NCBI GenBank assembly: GCA_021773435.1
Contig: JAJFKC010000038.1
Coordinates: 101,960 to 165,959, forward strand
Direction of reading: 5' to 3'
DNA from: Porticoccaceae bacterium
GTDB lineage: Bacteria > Pseudomonadota > Gammaproteobacteria > Pseudomonadales > Porticoccaceae
Length of the DNA: 64,000 nucleotides
Made by a program: the position numbers and the translations under genes. Each line of letters starts with the position of its first letter. Position 1 is the first letter of the stretch. Shown here piece by piece: positions 37,804 through 46,881 of the stretch. Under the pieces are notes generated by a model. It had not been told where the DNA came from, made no database searches, and saw only the letters and a list, made by a program, of their open reading frames with translations.

Positions 37804-37932
37804 CTATTCGGCATTAGCCATCTCTAACAATTCCAGAACGTCACCTACCTGAACGCCCCAGTAAATACCCCATCCACAAATTATTACAGCCGAAACACAC
37901 ACTGCGACCACACTTAATGTCTTGTTTGTCAT
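37804..37932 (-). CDS. Small single-helix membrane protein
   Basis: 42 residues from the ATG at 37932, which has GAGGTGG just upstream. The product is MTNKTLSVVAVCVSAVIICG followed by a short tail (WGIYWGVQVGDVLELLEMAN). One hydrophobic helix is predicted. It begins 16 bases after the stop of a DUF6644 gene on the same strand, so it is likely the third gene of that operon. No family is recognised; it may be an accessory of the DUF6644 proteins. Confidence 0.6.
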   Translation of the reverse strand: MTNKTLSVVAVCVSAVIICGWGIYWGVQVGDVLELLEMANAE

Positions 37933-37948
37933 AACCACCTCAGAAATC

Positions 37949-38470
37949 TCAGGAAAACCCAATCCAGCGACCCGCGGACGCGACACTAAACCATATCAAC
38001 AGGCTCGTCACAGCCACCAACTTAACCACCCAGGGCTGCACCACTTCATCCAGTTGAATATTATTGTTAACGCCTTCCCCTTCAACAACAGCTGGCGCCC
38101 TGCTATAGACAGCGCTACGGATAGTAAGAATAAAGGCCATACCCATGCCCAGGCCAGCCATTTTCGCAAAGAAAAATGAGTTGTGGGCGAGCTTCATGGC
38201 GATCGCTGAAGCCTCATAAAGTCCAGAAAGGATAATGAATAGAAGCGCTAACCAAATCCATTTCCGAGTGCCATTGATGATGGTTGCTGATGGAACATTG
38301 GGCAACAGCACATTCATCATCCGTAGATCACCGAGCATGACCATGCCACCCAGCATAACCATGCTAGCGATGTGGACTGTTTGCACCATGGCAAACACGC
38401 CAGCCGAAGACTTGGACAATTCCGCCAGCCACGACGCGTCTAGCCATTCAAAAATAAATACTATATCCAT
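37949..38470 (-). CDS. DUF6644 family membrane protein
   Basis: 173 residues with four to five hydrophobic helices. VHIASMVMLGGMVMLGDLRM in helix 2 carries the conserved His followed by a GD-R pair, as in the paralogue at 38521. A GGGGGAG site precedes the ATG. DUF6644 has no proven activity. The His-bearing four-helix layout is reminiscent of b-type cytochrome-like membrane proteins, but haem binding is speculation. It is found next to DUF6152 genes here, as in other genomes as far as I recall. Confidence 0.75.
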   Translation of the reverse strand: MDIVFIFEWLDASWLAELSKSSAGVFAMVQTVHIASMVMLGGMVMLGDLRMMNVLLPNVPSATIINGTRKWIWLALLFIILSGLYEASAIAMKLAHNSFFFAKMAGLGMGMAFILTIRSAVYSRAPAVVEGEGVNNNIQLDEVVQPWVVKLVAVTSLLIWFSVASAGRWIGFS

Positions 38471-38520
38471 TTCTCCCCCTTAGGAGTTTCCATACAGGAC
38501 TATTGAGCAAGAATGCGAGC

Positions 38521-39096
38521 CTATTCATAGGCCGCCATTTCATTTACACAACCGGCAGCCCAATACATAAAATAAGGCATCTCTTTGTGGCAATCCCACC
38601 AGTCGTAAGCCATTGAGCGGCCTACCGCGATAACACCGGTCCATAGCGCCAGGGACAAGCCCGCGCCAACACGTATTCTTTTTGGGGGCTTAGGGTCATT
38701 ATCCCAGGCCATATCTGTGGAGCGGGTCATATTCCTGATCAGGAAGGCATTGATACCCGCCCCAATCAACAACACAACTTTAATTCGAAACCAGATGCTT
38801 TGCGTGGATCGCACCGGTATAGCGTAGAACAACAACATGCCCGAAATAACCATCACGACAAAACCTATCATCATGGGTTTGTCGAGCCGCTCAACAATTT
38901 TTGATGCAGCCACATCAGTAAAAGCGACACCCAACAGCCGTAGGTCTATCACCAACAACATGCCAAGAAAAAGCATCAGGGTAAGCACATGGGTCGATTC
39001 AACCCATGCATACATATACAGAGACTCGTGCAAATCAGTACTCGACTGAAATGTATCCAGCCACGACGCAAACTTAAAAAGCAGCTCATTGAGCAT
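38521..39096 (-). CDS. DUF6644 family membrane protein, paralogue
   Basis: 191 residues with five hydrophobic helices. STHVLTLMLFLGMLLVIDLR repeats the His, Gly and ID-R pattern of the downstream paralogue. An extra C-terminal segment carries two cysteines (WWDCHKEMPYF and AAGCVNEMA). AAGGAAACC precedes the ATG. The two DUF6644 genes are 50 bases apart and may form a heterodimer in the inner membrane. Confidence 0.75.
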   Translation of the reverse strand: MLNELLFKFASWLDTFQSSTDLHESLYMYAWVESTHVLTLMLFLGMLLVIDLRLLGVAFTDVAASKIVERLDKPMMIGFVVMVISGMLLFYAIPVRSTQSIWFRIKVVLLIGAGINAFLIRNMTRSTDMAWDNDPKPPKRIRVGAGLSLALWTGVIAVGRSMAYDWWDCHKEMPYFMYWAAGCVNEMAAYE

Positions 39097-39493
39097 TGTT
39101 TTTGGTTTCCTTATCTTTTATCTAGATTGTTGTGCAGAGGGTTAATACGGTGAAACAGTGCCGACATATTTGTGTCTAAAGTAGCCGTGTTACATCTGCA
39201 ATAAGCGAATATATCTGTCTCTAAAGATCAGGCCTGCGCACCAGTATTTAAACATTCGAAATGATTGTCGCAAGAAAATCATGCTCTGCAATTGATACGG
39301 CGCAAGCGATTGTACAGTAATGCATGGTACCTGGCGAGACAGGCGCTCAACTGGTATATAGTTGTCTACTAGACTTTTATCCTCATCAGCATATTTAGCC
39401 AAATTAATCGCGTGTGTGCCTTAGACTTCCCTTGTAACACCAAAGTAGGATGTGCTTAAATCGCTCGCTACAACTAATAACGGGAAGCTAATT
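39097..39493. other. 397-base gap between divergent operons
   Basis: The region should hold promoters for the DUF6644 operon (reverse) and the 39494 gene (forward). A 70-codon reverse frame (39190-39402) has no ribosome site or recognisable content and is not called. No clear operator palindrome was found. Confidence 0.5.
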
Positions 39494-40348
39494 GTGAAGC
39501 ACTATACTAATTCTTTGCGAATAATAACTCTGTTTTCGATATTGGCCTTCTTACCTACAGCGGTGTTAGCTGCTGATGGCTATAAGGCACCACGGGCGGC
39601 TGACGGTGTCCACCCAGACCTTAATGGTATCTGGCAGGCACTTAATGAAGCCAATTACGATCTCGAAATCCATATGGCCAGACCCGCCATGGCCCTACGC
39701 GATGGGCCAGCGGGGCCTGTCCCTGCTAAAGCCGTTGTCGCGCTTGGTGCCGTCGGTGCAGTACCCCCCGGAATGGGCGTTGTTGAGGGCGGCAAAATCC
39801 CATACAAGCCAGAGGCTTTAGCCAAAAAGAAAGAAAATCAGGCCAACTGGCTAGAACGTGACCCGGAAGTCAAATGCTATCTTCCTGGCGTGCCAAGAGC
39901 CACCTACATGCCATACCCCATGCAGATTTTTCAAGGTGAAGGATCTGTATTTATTGCCTATGAATACGCTGGTGCAGTACGAAATATCTTTTCTGAAGAT
40001 CCTGGTCCTGCCCCTGTTGACTCATGGATGGGACAGTCCGTCGCCTCATGGGACGGTGATACGCTGGTAATAGATGTCACTGGGCAGAATGGCGAAACAT
40101 GGTTTGACCGATCAGGCAATCATCACAGCGAGCAACTTCACGTTGTCGAGCGCTATACGCCGATGGGGCCTAATCATATCCAGTACGAAGCCACGATTAC
40201 CGATCCGCAAACCTTTACCAAACCCTGGAAAATAAGCATGCCACTGTATCGTCGCATGGAGCCCAACGTTCAATTGCTTGACTTCAAATGTGTCGAGTTT
40301 GTTGAAGAATTGCTATATGGCCAATATCGCCTGAAGCCCCTGGATTAA
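39494..40348 (+). CDS. Exported protein, divergent relative of the array family
   Basis: 284 residues if started at the GTG at 39494, which has GGGAAG six bases upstream and opens straight into a signal peptide (to about VLA-AD). The core keeps the signature of the array family in shorter form: HPDLNGIWQ near the start, SWDGDTLVIDV, ERYTPMGPNHIQYEATI, and DPQTFTKPWKISMPLYRR, with two Cys (VKCYLPG and FKCVEF). Its next gene is DUF6152, the usual partner. Function unknown. Confidence 0.8.
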   Translation: MKHYTNSLRIITLFSILAFLPTAVLAADGYKAPRAADGVHPDLNGIWQALNEANYDLEIHMARPAMALRDGPAGPVPAKAVVALGAVGAVPPGMGVVEGGKIPYKPEALAKKKENQANWLERDPEVKCYLPGVPRATYMPYPMQIFQGEGSVFIAYEYAGAVRNIFSEDPGPAPVDSWMGQSVASWDGDTLVIDVTGQNGETWFDRSGNHHSEQLHVVERYTPMGPNHIQYEATITDPQTFTKPWKISMPLYRRMEPNVQLLDFKCVEFVEELLYGQYRLKPLD

Positions 40349-40375
40349 CTAATATTTTAAATTGAGGTCACTATT

Positions 40376-40804
40376 ATGTCTTTTAAAAAAATTATTGCAG
40401 CAAGCGGATTAATACTTGCCGCATCATTCTCCGCCCAGTCAAATGCTCACCATGCCTTTGGCGCTGAATTTGATGCCAACAGCCCACTGGTTTTACGCGG
40501 CGCTGTCAGCAAGATTGAGTGGGTAAACCCCCACGCATGGTTCCATATTGAAATCACCAAAGAAGATGGCACGAAAGAGACCTGGATGATTGAGGGCGGT
40601 ACGCCCAACACATTGCTGCGTAGGGGCATTAATAAACGCTCTATCGCTATCGGCACAGAGATTCTAGTTGATGGCTATCAGGCCAAAGATCGCTCCAACC
40701 GCGCCAATGGTCGAAATATTACACTCGCTAGTGGTAAGAAAATGTTTATGGGTTCATCCGGTACGGGTGCGCCTAAAGATGGTGCAGACGCCTCTGAACA
40801 GTAA
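40376..40804 (+). CDS. DUF6152 family exported protein
   Basis: 142 residues with a signal peptide ending near SNA, followed by HHAFGAEFDANSPLVLRG and VEWVNPHAW-type sequence (KIEWVNPHAWFHIEI). The HH pair at the mature N-terminus and NPHxW are constant in the family, and could bind metal, but this is not shown. It is a small beta-rich (OB-like) protein. GAGG precedes the ATG. It follows the array-family gene by 27 bases and is probably co-transcribed with it and the haem lipoprotein. Confidence 0.85.
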   Translation: MSFKKIIAASGLILAASFSAQSNAHHAFGAEFDANSPLVLRGAVSKIEWVNPHAWFHIEITKEDGTKETWMIEGGTPNTLLRRGINKRSIAIGTEILVDGYQAKDRSNRANGRNITLASGKKMFMGSSGTGAPKDGADASEQ

Positions 40805-40887
40805 TATTTTTAAGCAGTTCTGAATATATAAATAGCTTAAAAATAAGTACAACGCCCGTTTATACCAGCATGGCAAGTAAAAACTAA

Positions 40888-41418
40888 ATGAATCAGGTCA
40901 CACCGAGTCTCATTAAGCTCAGCCTCATTTTGTTTTTACTTGCTGCCTGCACCCCCCCAGAGCAAGAAAGGCCTAAGGCGGATTCCGCCCAATCTATACC
41001 CTTCAAAATAACCGGCGATGTCAAATACACCATGGCGTGGGTGCTCGATCCTGCCGCCTATCATATATGGCGCTCTGCTGGCACCATCATCACTGAGGAA
41101 GGCGACCGGGAGCTGGCCCCGATTACCGATGACGGCTGGCTAGAGGTACAACACAGTGCCGCTGTCGTTGCGGAGACTGGTAATTTGCTCATGATGCCGG
41201 GGCGAGCCGTTGACGATGAAGCGTGGCAAGAAATATCGCTGGGCCTTATCGAAGCGGGTCTGCATGCCAAGGCGGCGGCTGAAGCCCATGACGCTGATGC
41301 ATTATTCGATGCCGGTGGTGAGATTTACCGAGTTTGTTCGTCCTGTCACTCGATTTATATTCAGGGCAATAAAAACCCACTCAGTAACAGGCCGACTGAC
41401 GCAGAAAAAACGCACTGA
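40888..41418 (+). CDS. Lipoprotein with a single c-type haem motif
   Basis: 176 residues. The lipobox LLAAC21 anchors it to a membrane. A CxxCH site lies near the C-terminus (C150-S-S-C153-H154), so it resembles class II (cytochrome c'-like) proteins with the haem site near the end of a helical bundle. Trp/Met-rich segments (YTMAWVLDPAAYHIW) occupy the N-terminal half. It follows DUF6152 by about 80 bases, giving the block a possible electron carrier. Whether haem is really attached cannot be told from sequence. Confidence 0.75.
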   Translation: MNQVTPSLIKLSLILFLLAACTPPEQERPKADSAQSIPFKITGDVKYTMAWVLDPAAYHIWRSAGTIITEEGDRELAPITDDGWLEVQHSAAVVAETGNLLMMPGRAVDDEAWQEISLGLIEAGLHAKAAAEAHDADALFDAGGEIYRVCSSCHSIYIQGNKNPLSNRPTDAEKTH

Positions 41419-41464
41419 CAAAGCCTTAAGACTCCCAGGTTGCAATACGTCGAGATACCTGAGC

Positions 41465-42085
41465 TTATTCACTGCTTGATCGGCTTTTTTCAGGTTTCTC
41501 ACCCAACATAACCTTGTTAATACCACCCTCACGAAACTCAATGGTCGCGGTGTAGAAGCCCGCCGTCGTTAGCTTTACCGTCACCTCATTAGTACCACGA
41601 TTTTCCCAATACCAGCCATGAATACCGCTGAAGGGTGCGGTAAAGGTACCGTTCTCACTATCACTCTTGCCGATGCTATAACTTTCCGCAAAACTCTCAG
41701 GGCCGTCCTCTGGTTCACCGTGAAAGTCAAAGACCACTTCGTCGCCAACCGTCCAGCCATAGAGGATAGCGCTACCTTCTTCAAGTTCATATTTGTATTC
41801 AACGCTTTCAAAGGGTAGCAGCCTGAACGACACCTCATCCTTACGAAAACGAATGTTTTCTTTGTTAATGGTTCTTGCGGCAGATTCAGACCCCGACAAG
41901 CCCATCAGACCTAACCGTTGGCCCAGGCCAAGTGGGTCTCTGTTAAATTCTGCCGGAAGAATAAAGATCATCAAAACCACACTGGCGATTATAAAGGAGG
42001 CCAGAGTAGCCAGAATAATTTTAGTGTTAGTTGCTCCCGGCGCCAAAGCCTCCAGGGTACCTGTTTCTGGTGTGTACTTTTTCAT
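41465..42085 (-). CDS. Single-pass membrane-anchored protein, HupE-associated
   Basis: 206 residues with one N-terminal helix (IILATLASFIIASVVLMIFI) and a beta-rich extracytoplasmic domain (FEYKYELEEGSAILYGW-type sequence, then GIHGWYWENRG). Databases carry such proteins as transmembrane anchor proteins beside HupE/UreJ genes. The gene starts 21 bases after the HupE stop, so they form an operon. The conserved GW and HGWYW features suggest ligand binding, but no activity is known. Confidence 0.7.
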   Translation of the reverse strand: MKKYTPETGTLEALAPGATNTKIILATLASFIIASVVLMIFILPAEFNRDPLGLGQRLGLMGLSGSESAARTINKENIRFRKDEVSFRLLPFESVEYKYELEEGSAILYGWTVGDEVVFDFHGEPEDGPESFAESYSIGKSDSENGTFTAPFSGIHGWYWENRGTNEVTVKLTTAGFYTATIEFREGGINKVMLGEKPEKSRSSSE

Positions 42086-42106
42086 AACCGCCCCTATAGT
42101 TCCTCT

Positions 42107-42787
42107 TTAGGCCCACAGATAACTTGCGAACTGATAGCCCGCCAGCACAAACCCTGCACTCATCAGCATCATATTGGCAATAAATGCGTGGCCATGAAAA
42201 GCCGTATGCCGACGCCATTGCACCAGGACAACAACGATAACTGCCAGCGCCAAGGCCTGGCCAATTTCCACCCCGATATTAAAGCTCAGCATATTGACGA
42301 CAAGGCTTTCTGCCGATAGCGATAGCTCCTGTAATTTAGTTGCCAAACCCAGACCGTGGAACAAACCAAAAATAAATACTGCTGCTCTGGCATCTATTTG
42401 AAAACCGAATACCTGTTTAAACCCGTCGATGTTTTCAAAAGCTTTATAGACCACGGAAAGCCCGATAATCGTATCAATCAGATAAGCATTGACGCTCAAC
42501 TCAACCAGTACGCCAGTCATCAATGTGAGGCTATGGCCCAATGTGAAGAGGCTGACATAAAGCACCACATCTTTTAGTCGGCGCAAAAAAAACACCACGC
42601 CCAAAAGATATAAAAGATGATCATAGCCAGTGACCATGTGCTTGGCACCCAGATACATAAAGGGCACGACGGCCGTGCCCTCCAGACCTTGCACAAACTG
42701 CGCATTGGCATCAGATATATTGTGGGCAAGCGCCTCGATAGGGCCAAACAAAAGTCCAACAATTAGCCATAAAATAATTTTGTGCAA
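42107..42787 (-). CDS. HupE/UreJ family membrane protein
   Basis: 226 residues from a TTG start at 42785-42787 with AGGCG upstream. After a signal-like first helix come about six helices. GYDHLLYLLGVVFFL, TLGHSLTLMTG and FGLFHGLGLA are the three His motifs of the HupE/UreJ family, implicated in nickel (or cobalt) passage. No urease or hydrogenase genes are present, so this is a stand-alone member, with a membrane-anchored partner downstream. The metal is not fixed by sequence. Confidence 0.85.
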   Translation of the reverse strand: MHKIILWLIVGLLFGPIEALAHNISDANAQFVQGLEGTAVVPFMYLGAKHMVTGYDHLLYLLGVVFFLRRLKDVVLYVSLFTLGHSLTLMTGVLVELSVNAYLIDTIIGLSVVYKAFENIDGFKQVFGFQIDARAAVFIFGLFHGLGLATKLQELSLSAESLVVNMLSFNIGVEIGQALALAVIVVVLVQWRRHTAFHGHAFIANMMLMSAGFVLAGYQFASYLWA

Positions 42788-42899
42788 GAATTGACGCCTG
42801 TTAATTGGGGTGATTGGCCCCTATCAATGAGTGAATAGTTTTGGTCGCTATTTACCCTTCGCCAACAAAGCCAGCATAGGGCTATATATACCAGCTAAG

Positions 42900-43664
42900 C
42901 TAGCAGGCGATGGCACCGCCATCCACCACCATCGCGTGCCCGGTTACAAAGGATGCATTATCAGAACATAACCACACAGCTGCTTCGCCAATCTCGGCCG
43001 GCACACCAAAGCGGCCAATGGGTTCAAAGCCGAGCATGGCCTCTTCCATTTGAGGTTTACCCTCGAACATTCTTTCCAACATAGGAGTTCGGATCACCCC
43101 TGGGCACACCGCATTTACGCGAATCCCTTTAGTGGCGTACTCCAGCGCAGCCGTTTTCGTGAGTCCAACCACCCCGTGTTTCGCCGCAACATAAGCTCCC
43201 GCATTTTTCGAGCCGACCAAACCGGCAATGGACGCCGTACTAACAATCGCGCCCGGAGTCGTTTGAGCAAGAAATTGTGTGACCTGATATTTGATGCACA
43301 GAAATACGCCTTTGAGATTAATGTTGTAGTTAAAATCAAAGTTTTCCTCTGTGCACTGATGAATGCGCGTCCATTCACCCTCAACGCCGGCATTATTATA
43401 TGCACAGTCCAGCTGCCCATAGGTGGCCACCGTTTGACTCACCGCGTTTTCGACATCGGCTGCTTTAGAGACGTCACATCTTACAAAGGTCGCCTCGCCA
43501 CCCACTTTTTTTATCAGCTCAACAGTTTCCTGGCCGTTGTCTTCCTGCAGATCCGACACCACAACCCTGGCCCCTTCTCGCGCAAATATCTCCGCCGCCG
43601 CACGACCAATACCGCCAGCTGCACCCGTCACAAGCACTACTTTATCCTCAACGATTCCAGACAT
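42900..43664 (-). CDS. SDR family oxidoreductase
   Basis: 254 residues with VTGAAGGIGRAAAEIFAREG, YNNAGVEG, Ser in VSTASIAG, and YVAAK as catalytic YxxxK. GGAGGAG precedes the ATG. It is followed in the genome by, and clearly paralogous to, the SDR at 43732 (same NNAGVEG and WLCSDNASFVTG blocks). The C-terminus (HAMVVDGGAIAC) is usual. Likely an alcohol dehydrogenase or ketoreductase; the substrate is unknown. Confidence 0.88.
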   Translation of the reverse strand: MSGIVEDKVVLVTGAAGGIGRAAAEIFAREGARVVVSDLQEDNGQETVELIKKVGGEATFVRCDVSKAADVENAVSQTVATYGQLDCAYNNAGVEGEWTRIHQCTEENFDFNYNINLKGVFLCIKYQVTQFLAQTTPGAIVSTASIAGLVGSKNAGAYVAAKHGVVGLTKTAALEYATKGIRVNAVCPGVIRTPMLERMFEGKPQMEEAMLGFEPIGRFGVPAEIGEAAVWLCSDNASFVTGHAMVVDGGAIAC

Positions 43665-43731
43665 TTTTTACTCCTCCTGTCATTAAACCCAAAATGATTA
43701 ATCCCAAAACCTGCTCACACTGCAAGCATCT

Positions 43732-44487
43732 TCAGCGTGCGTAGCTACCGCCATCAACCGACATCGCTAGACCGGTGACAAACGAGGCTTTATCCGAACA
43801 TAACCAGACCACCGCTTCAGCAATTTCGCTGGGCTTGCCGAGCCTGCCAACCGGCTCCATTTTGCGCATGGTCTCGTAGCCTTTTTCCTTGCCTCTGACA
43901 ATCCTATCTAGCATAGGCGTTTCAATCGCACCCGGACATACCGCGTTGACGCGAATATCCTGGCGCGCAAATTCCAGGGATGCCGACTTGGTCATGCCAA
44001 TAACACCGTGCTTGGCCGCGACATAGGCATTACCACGAGGAACGCCTTTTAGTCCCGCCAACGATGACGTATTGACAATCGCACCCGGTGATTCCTGACG
44101 CAGGAATTGCTCGATTTCATACTTCATACACCACCAGACACCCTTTAGATTGACAGCTATGTTTAAGTCAAAATTCTCCTCCGTACAGGTAATGGTGGTC
44201 GCCTGAGTATCTCCTTCTACACCCGCGTTGTTAAATGCCGCATCTAGGCGTCCATAGGCGTCAACCGTGCCTTGAATCAGCGCTTCGACCTGCGGCCCCT
44301 TCGACACATCACAAGCGATAAAAGTCGCCTCACCACTGGCCTTTTTGACCATGGCAACAGTTTCTTCTCCCGCATCGCTATTGATATCTGAGACTACCAC
44401 TTTGGCCCCCTCGGCACTGAACAACAGCGCCGATTCACGACCAATACCTGATCCTGAGCCGGTAATCATCACCACTTTATCTTTCAT
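43732..44487 (-). CDS. SDR family oxidoreductase, paralogue
   Basis: 251 residues with ITGSGSGIGRESALLFSAEG, FNNAGVEGD, Ser in VNTSSLAG and YVAAK. The C-terminal WLCSDKASFVTGLAMSVDGG is nearly the same as in the 42900 gene, so the two arose by tandem duplication and share a transcript (67 bases apart). GGAG precedes the ATG. Both look active, so they may differ in substrate or stereochemistry. Confidence 0.88.
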   Translation of the reverse strand: MKDKVVMITGSGSGIGRESALLFSAEGAKVVVSDINSDAGEETVAMVKKASGEATFIACDVSKGPQVEALIQGTVDAYGRLDAAFNNAGVEGDTQATTITCTEENFDLNIAVNLKGVWWCMKYEIEQFLRQESPGAIVNTSSLAGLKGVPRGNAYVAAKHGVIGMTKSASLEFARQDIRVNAVCPGAIETPMLDRIVRGKEKGYETMRKMEPVGRLGKPSEIAEAVVWLCSDKASFVTGLAMSVDGGSYAR

Positions 44488-44664
44488 AATATCTACTCCA
44501 AGTTTGTGTGTAAGCTGGTATATCTGCTTGATAATTGTGCGCGCAAGGATAACGCTGTTTGCTCACCTGGTGCTAATTTATACGGTGGTTAAAAGACAGC
44601 CACTGGCTGGGGTTTGATTACTCAGGGCCACTACCTGTATTGTCTCACCACCACCGAGCATAGT

Positions 44665-45474
44665 ATGGAGAAAACATTGAGCATACCCGGATTAGATGAC
44701 GACCTGCTGTATAAAAAGAAAGGCAAAATCGCCTATATGACTTTCAATCGTCCCACCGACATGAATGCCATCACACCAAAAATGATGGAAGAAATTGATC
44801 TAATCGCCGAAGACTTTAAAAATGACGATGAGCTTCTGGTACTCATTTTGACGGGCACTGGCGAACAAGCATTCTCTGCCGGGGCTGATTTAAAAAAGAC
44901 CATCACAAAAATCAAAGAGCAGGCTGACGAGGGTAGCCGTTTTATGAGCGATCCCACTAAGCGTTTTTTTGCCGGGGTCTATAAGCCTATTATCTCCGCC
45001 ATTAACGGTTTCTGCCTGGCTGGCGGCACCGAGATAATTCAGGGCACCGATATTCGAATTGCTGCACCCCATGCAAAATTCGGCCTGCCTGAAGTCCACT
45101 GGGGCATTATTCCGGGCGGCGGCTCCCACGTCCGCCTGCCGCGCCAAATCCCCTATTGCCACGCGATGGACATCCTCTTGACGGGCCGAATGATTACAGC
45201 TGATGAAGCCGTACAATTTGGGCTGATAAACAAAATTGTGCCCGCAGACCAAGTAATGGCAGAGTGTGAAAAATATGCTGATATTATCTGCAGCAATGGC
45301 CCACTTGCCGTTCAAGCCGCGAAGGAAGCCGCGCTAATCACTTATAATATGGGCTGGGGTGAAGCATTTTCCACAGAAGCTATAATTGCTGAGCGGGTTT
45401 TTAAAACCGACGATGCCGCCGAAGGTCCCCTGGCCTTTGCGGAAAAAAGAACCCCCGTTTATCAGGGCAAATAG
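44665..45474 (+). CDS. Enoyl-CoA hydratase/isomerase (crotonase) family protein
   Basis: 269 residues from the ATG at 44665; a frame from 44614 adds an unsupported leader. FSAGADLKK forms the first oxyanion loop, GGTEIIQGTDIRIAAPHAKF the second, and FGLPEVHWGIIPGGG carries a Glu where hydratases have a catalytic one. It could hydrate enoyl-CoA, or isomerise or cleave a ring CoA ester. It is divergent from the SDR pair, so SDR and hydratase may work in one CoA pathway. Confidence 0.87.
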   Translation: MEKTLSIPGLDDDLLYKKKGKIAYMTFNRPTDMNAITPKMMEEIDLIAEDFKNDDELLVLILTGTGEQAFSAGADLKKTITKIKEQADEGSRFMSDPTKRFFAGVYKPIISAINGFCLAGGTEIIQGTDIRIAAPHAKFGLPEVHWGIIPGGGSHVRLPRQIPYCHAMDILLTGRMITADEAVQFGLINKIVPADQVMAECEKYADIICSNGPLAVQAAKEAALITYNMGWGEAFSTEAIIAERVFKTDDAAEGPLAFAEKRTPVYQGK

Positions 45475-45506
45475 CTGTCTATCCCAAACAAAACCTGGAG
45501 CGTTCC

Positions 45507-45857
45507 TTGTTACCTTCTCGCCGATTTTCAACTTTAAAGATACTGCCTGCAATCGTGCTTTGTTTTTTTTGCCAAAGTGTATTTGCGGATTCCTATCCTA
45601 TAGATATCAAACGCAAATTTAACGGCATGAAGGTTATAGCCCGCGCTAATACAATTGGGACAAGTTCCAGTTCAATACTAACTCTCACCAACGTTGACCA
45701 ACAATCCATTAACTGCCGCGCAACTTTCAACTCCAGAATAGTCCAACGCCAGTCAAAAACCAGGGTGCTGAAGCCTGGCGAGACCACCACCATCCCCTAT
45801 GCACCAGGTCGCCAGGTAAACAGGTTAAAAATAGACATTGTTTGCAAACCTGAGTGA
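45507..45857 (+). CDS. Small secreted hypothetical protein
   Basis: 116 residues from a TTG at 45507 with GGAG six bases upstream. A signal peptide (ILPAIVLCFFCQSVFA) precedes a mature protein of about 89 residues with two cysteines (NCRAT and VCKPE) that may form a disulfide. The sequence looks like one beta-sandwich domain (SSILTLTNVDQQSINC). No known domain is recognised. It lies 33 bases after the hydratase gene and may be expressed with it, though it looks unrelated in function. Confidence 0.7.
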   Translation: MLPSRRFSTLKILPAIVLCFFCQSVFADSYPIDIKRKFNGMKVIARANTIGTSSSSILTLTNVDQQSINCRATFNSRIVQRQSKTRVLKPGETTTIPYAPGRQVNRLKIDIVCKPE

Positions 45858-45926
45858 ACTGACCGCTTAGTAACAGCCTGGCCTAAACCAAAATAATAGC
45901 CATATCTTGAATCACAGGAAATCATA

Positions 45927-46823
45927 ATGGGCGCCATGACTCCCACCGTGAGAGCCAACGTTAAAGCCTGGGAATGCGATGTCATGGAGCACATGAACGC
46001 ACAGTATTACGTGGCACGGTCGGCAGAAGCCGTCGGTCAGCTCCAGGTTATGCTGGGCCTGGCGGCGACTCCAAACCTGGCTCTGATACACCGCTCGGAA
46101 CGTGTTTTATACCTCCGTGAAATGCGCAACGGCGAAAGTTACACGGTGTATACAGGGATTTTTACTGTGGGCAAAGACACACTGACCGTCTTTAGCGAGA
46201 CCCACAACCTCGACAGCGATGCAATAGCATCCCGCTCCATCATTGATCTTCAGTTGGTCGACCTTCACACAGGAAATGCCGCCTCTTTTTCGGAAGATGC
46301 CAGGCACGCTGCCCAGGCATTAACCGTTTCGCCACCCGAGGATATGCGCCCTAAGCAAGACCTGCCACAACCCCCAAAGCGCGATTTAAGCACCGCAGAA
46401 GAATACGGCCTTTTTGATACCGCTCGGGGCACCATCGAGCCCTGGGAGTGCGATGTCCGGGGCAATCTGCATCCCAGGTTTTTTATGTCGCGGTGCTCCG
46501 ATGCAGTGACCCACCTCCATCGTCATTACGGCCTAACACCGGCCTATCGAAAACTAAATAACCTGGGCGGCGCCGCCCTGGAATATAACATCGAGTTTCA
46601 CGGTGTTTTCAAAGCCGGTGACACCCTGGTGACCAAAAGTGGCCTGCGCGAAATGCGCGGTAAAACCCAACATTTTTTCCACTGGTTTATTAATGGAGGA
46701 ACTGGCCAAACCATTGCCACCATTGAAACTGCAGGCACGCTGTTTGATTTTGAAACACGAAAATCGATACCCATGCCCGAGGATATACGTATGCTGGCTG
46801 AACCGAAATTCGTCAAATTTTGA
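45927..46823 (+). CDS. Acyl-CoA thioesterase, double-hotdog
   Basis: 298 residues made of two hotdog domains. The repeat is visible: VKAWECDVMEHMNAQYYVAR at the start and IEPWECDVRGNLHPRFFMSR at about residue 170. The first has Asp/His/Asn in DVMEHMN as in 4-hydroxybenzoyl-CoA-type thioesterases, while in the second the motif reads DVRGNLH. AGGAAATC precedes the ATG. It hydrolyses or handles CoA thioesters; the chain or aromatic substrate is not known. Confidence 0.82.
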   Translation: MGAMTPTVRANVKAWECDVMEHMNAQYYVARSAEAVGQLQVMLGLAATPNLALIHRSERVLYLREMRNGESYTVYTGIFTVGKDTLTVFSETHNLDSDAIASRSIIDLQLVDLHTGNAASFSEDARHAAQALTVSPPEDMRPKQDLPQPPKRDLSTAEEYGLFDTARGTIEPWECDVRGNLHPRFFMSRCSDAVTHLHRHYGLTPAYRKLNNLGGAALEYNIEFHGVFKAGDTLVTKSGLREMRGKTQHFFHWFINGGTGQTIATIETAGTLFDFETRKSIPMPEDIRMLAEPKFVKF

Positions 46824-46881
46824 ATGCGCAAGCGTCATCAGAAGACCAATAAAAGTAAGTGTTCGCCCAAACGGGACTAAT

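Noticed and set aside
39190..39402. 70-codon reverse frame between divergent operons
   Set aside because: No ribosome site and no recognisable content; the gap is better explained as promoter DNA.
42107..42787. Treating HupE/UreJ as part of a hydrogenase or urease locus
   Set aside because: No hydrogenase or urease genes occur in the window.
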